A program made the translations under genes and the position numbers. A DNA stretch of 62,636 nucleotides from positions 1-62,636 of the forward strand of contig JAFSJK010000019.1 of the NCBI GenBank assembly GCA_017439305.1, given 5' to 3'. Shown here in pieces: positions 62,262 through 62,636 of the stretch. Numbering within the stretch: the stretch's first letter is position 1; every line of letters begins with the position of its first letter. The notes under the pieces were generated by a model. It had not been told where the DNA came from. It searched no databases and saw only the letters and a program-made list of their open reading frames with translations. The stretch is from Bacteroidales bacterium. GTDB lineage: Bacteria > Bacteroidota > Bacteroidia > Bacteroidales > UBA932.

Positions 62262-62636
62262 TCAAATAATCTTATGGGACATCATCACCCCCAAGCCTGC
62301 CATCACGGCAATGAAGATACTCAGCAGTGTTCCCGCCAATACATACTCGGACTTATTCGTCTGCGAGTCACCGAAGCGGATAATCGATTTTGCTGCTATC
62401 AACAAGCCCAGCGCATCATATCTTTGCAGACAGACAAATATCAAAATGAGCCAACGCTCTATCGTGCCAATCAATGCCCCAGCGTTGAATCCGCCATCTT
62501 TCTCCTGAGGCATATTCACGCTATAATGCTTCAGGACCAACTTGATAAAGATATTGGCAGGTTTCCAGCATATCAGGACAGCAATAGCCGCGGCAATCCA
62601 CCAAGCCTCAAGGCCAAAAGGAACGTGCCATTCATA
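62262..62636 (-). CDS. DUF3307-like membrane protein, C-terminal part (partial, runs off the right edge)
   Basis: The frame is open from the stop at 62262 to the last base of the window (124 residues seen), so the true start lies outside. The visible part has three hydrophobic segments and the DUF3307 C-terminal pattern GALIGTIERWLILIF, LLIAAKSIIRFGD and EYVLAGTLLSIFIAV. DUF3307 proteins are membrane proteins often encoded with satD; function unknown. It is upstream of capE on the same strand with a 50-base gap. Confidence 0.75.
   Translation of the reverse strand, partial: YEWHVPFGLEAWWIAAAIAVLICWKPANIFIKLVLKHYSVNMPQEKDGGFNAGALIGTIERWLILIFVCLQRYDALGLLIAAKSIIRFGDSQTNKSEYVLAGTLLSIFIAVMAGLGVMMSHKII

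Overview
This window comes from a Bacteroidota genome, most likely a relatively GC-rich member of the Bacteroidales. The evidence is the TTTG-N19-TAnnTTTG promoter form found upstream of many genes on both strands, the Bacteroidales-type 5' end of a 16S rRNA at the left edge, and families typical of the phylum (GH97, DUF4954, Panacea toxin-antitoxin, leucine-rich-repeat lipoproteins, YgiQ). I cannot name the genus. All functional statements come from reading sequence; no database search was run.

Region 1 (1-12.3 kb) is core metabolism. The first 21 bases are the start of a 16S rRNA gene on the minus strand with its leader and promoter, divergent from pyrG-purF. A minus-strand glycosyltransferase follows, then an overlapping plus-strand series purC-purB-purA, a tricorn-like S41 peptidase and a polyprenol-phosphate mannosyltransferase-like enzyme, closed by a bidirectional terminator.

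Region 2 (12.3-24.2 kb) is one nine-gene minus-strand operon behind a single promoter. In transcription order it holds a four-helix membrane protein with Rossmann-like domains and a possible RyR-like tail, a small alarmone synthetase, a cytidylate-kinase-like protein, a SpoT/MESH1-type hydrolase, an APH-type phosphotransferase, a SpoIIE phosphatase fused to an RsbW-type ATPase, a STAS protein, Tex and a GH97 glycosidase. This alarmone plus partner-switching assembly is the strongest candidate for an undescribed signalling system.

Region 3 (24.2-40.8 kb) carries a six-gene operon (membrane sensor, TrkH, RecD-like helicase, YgiQ, a small acidic protein, a CLC protein lacking the proton glutamate), a ROK protein, a PglF-like sugar nucleotide dehydratase, DUF4954 and a heterodimeric ABC exporter.

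Region 4 (40.8-62.6 kb) is accessory and surface-polysaccharide DNA. It has a RAYT-like HUH transposase between two 142-bp REPIN-like repeats; a GDP-L-fucose cassette whose gmd is fused in frame to an XRE helix-turn-helix behind TTGAC-type operators; a degenerate aspartokinase; an array of five hairpins with about 52-nt period; a Panacea toxin-antitoxin pair; an AT-rich lipoprotein with a caspase/CHAT-like His/Cys pair and leucine-rich repeats; and a UDP-N-acetyl-L-fucosamine cassette (capE, capF, capG, wbuC) split by AbiH, a lipoprotein and GNAT copies, one a pseudogene. A DUF3307-like gene runs off the right edge.
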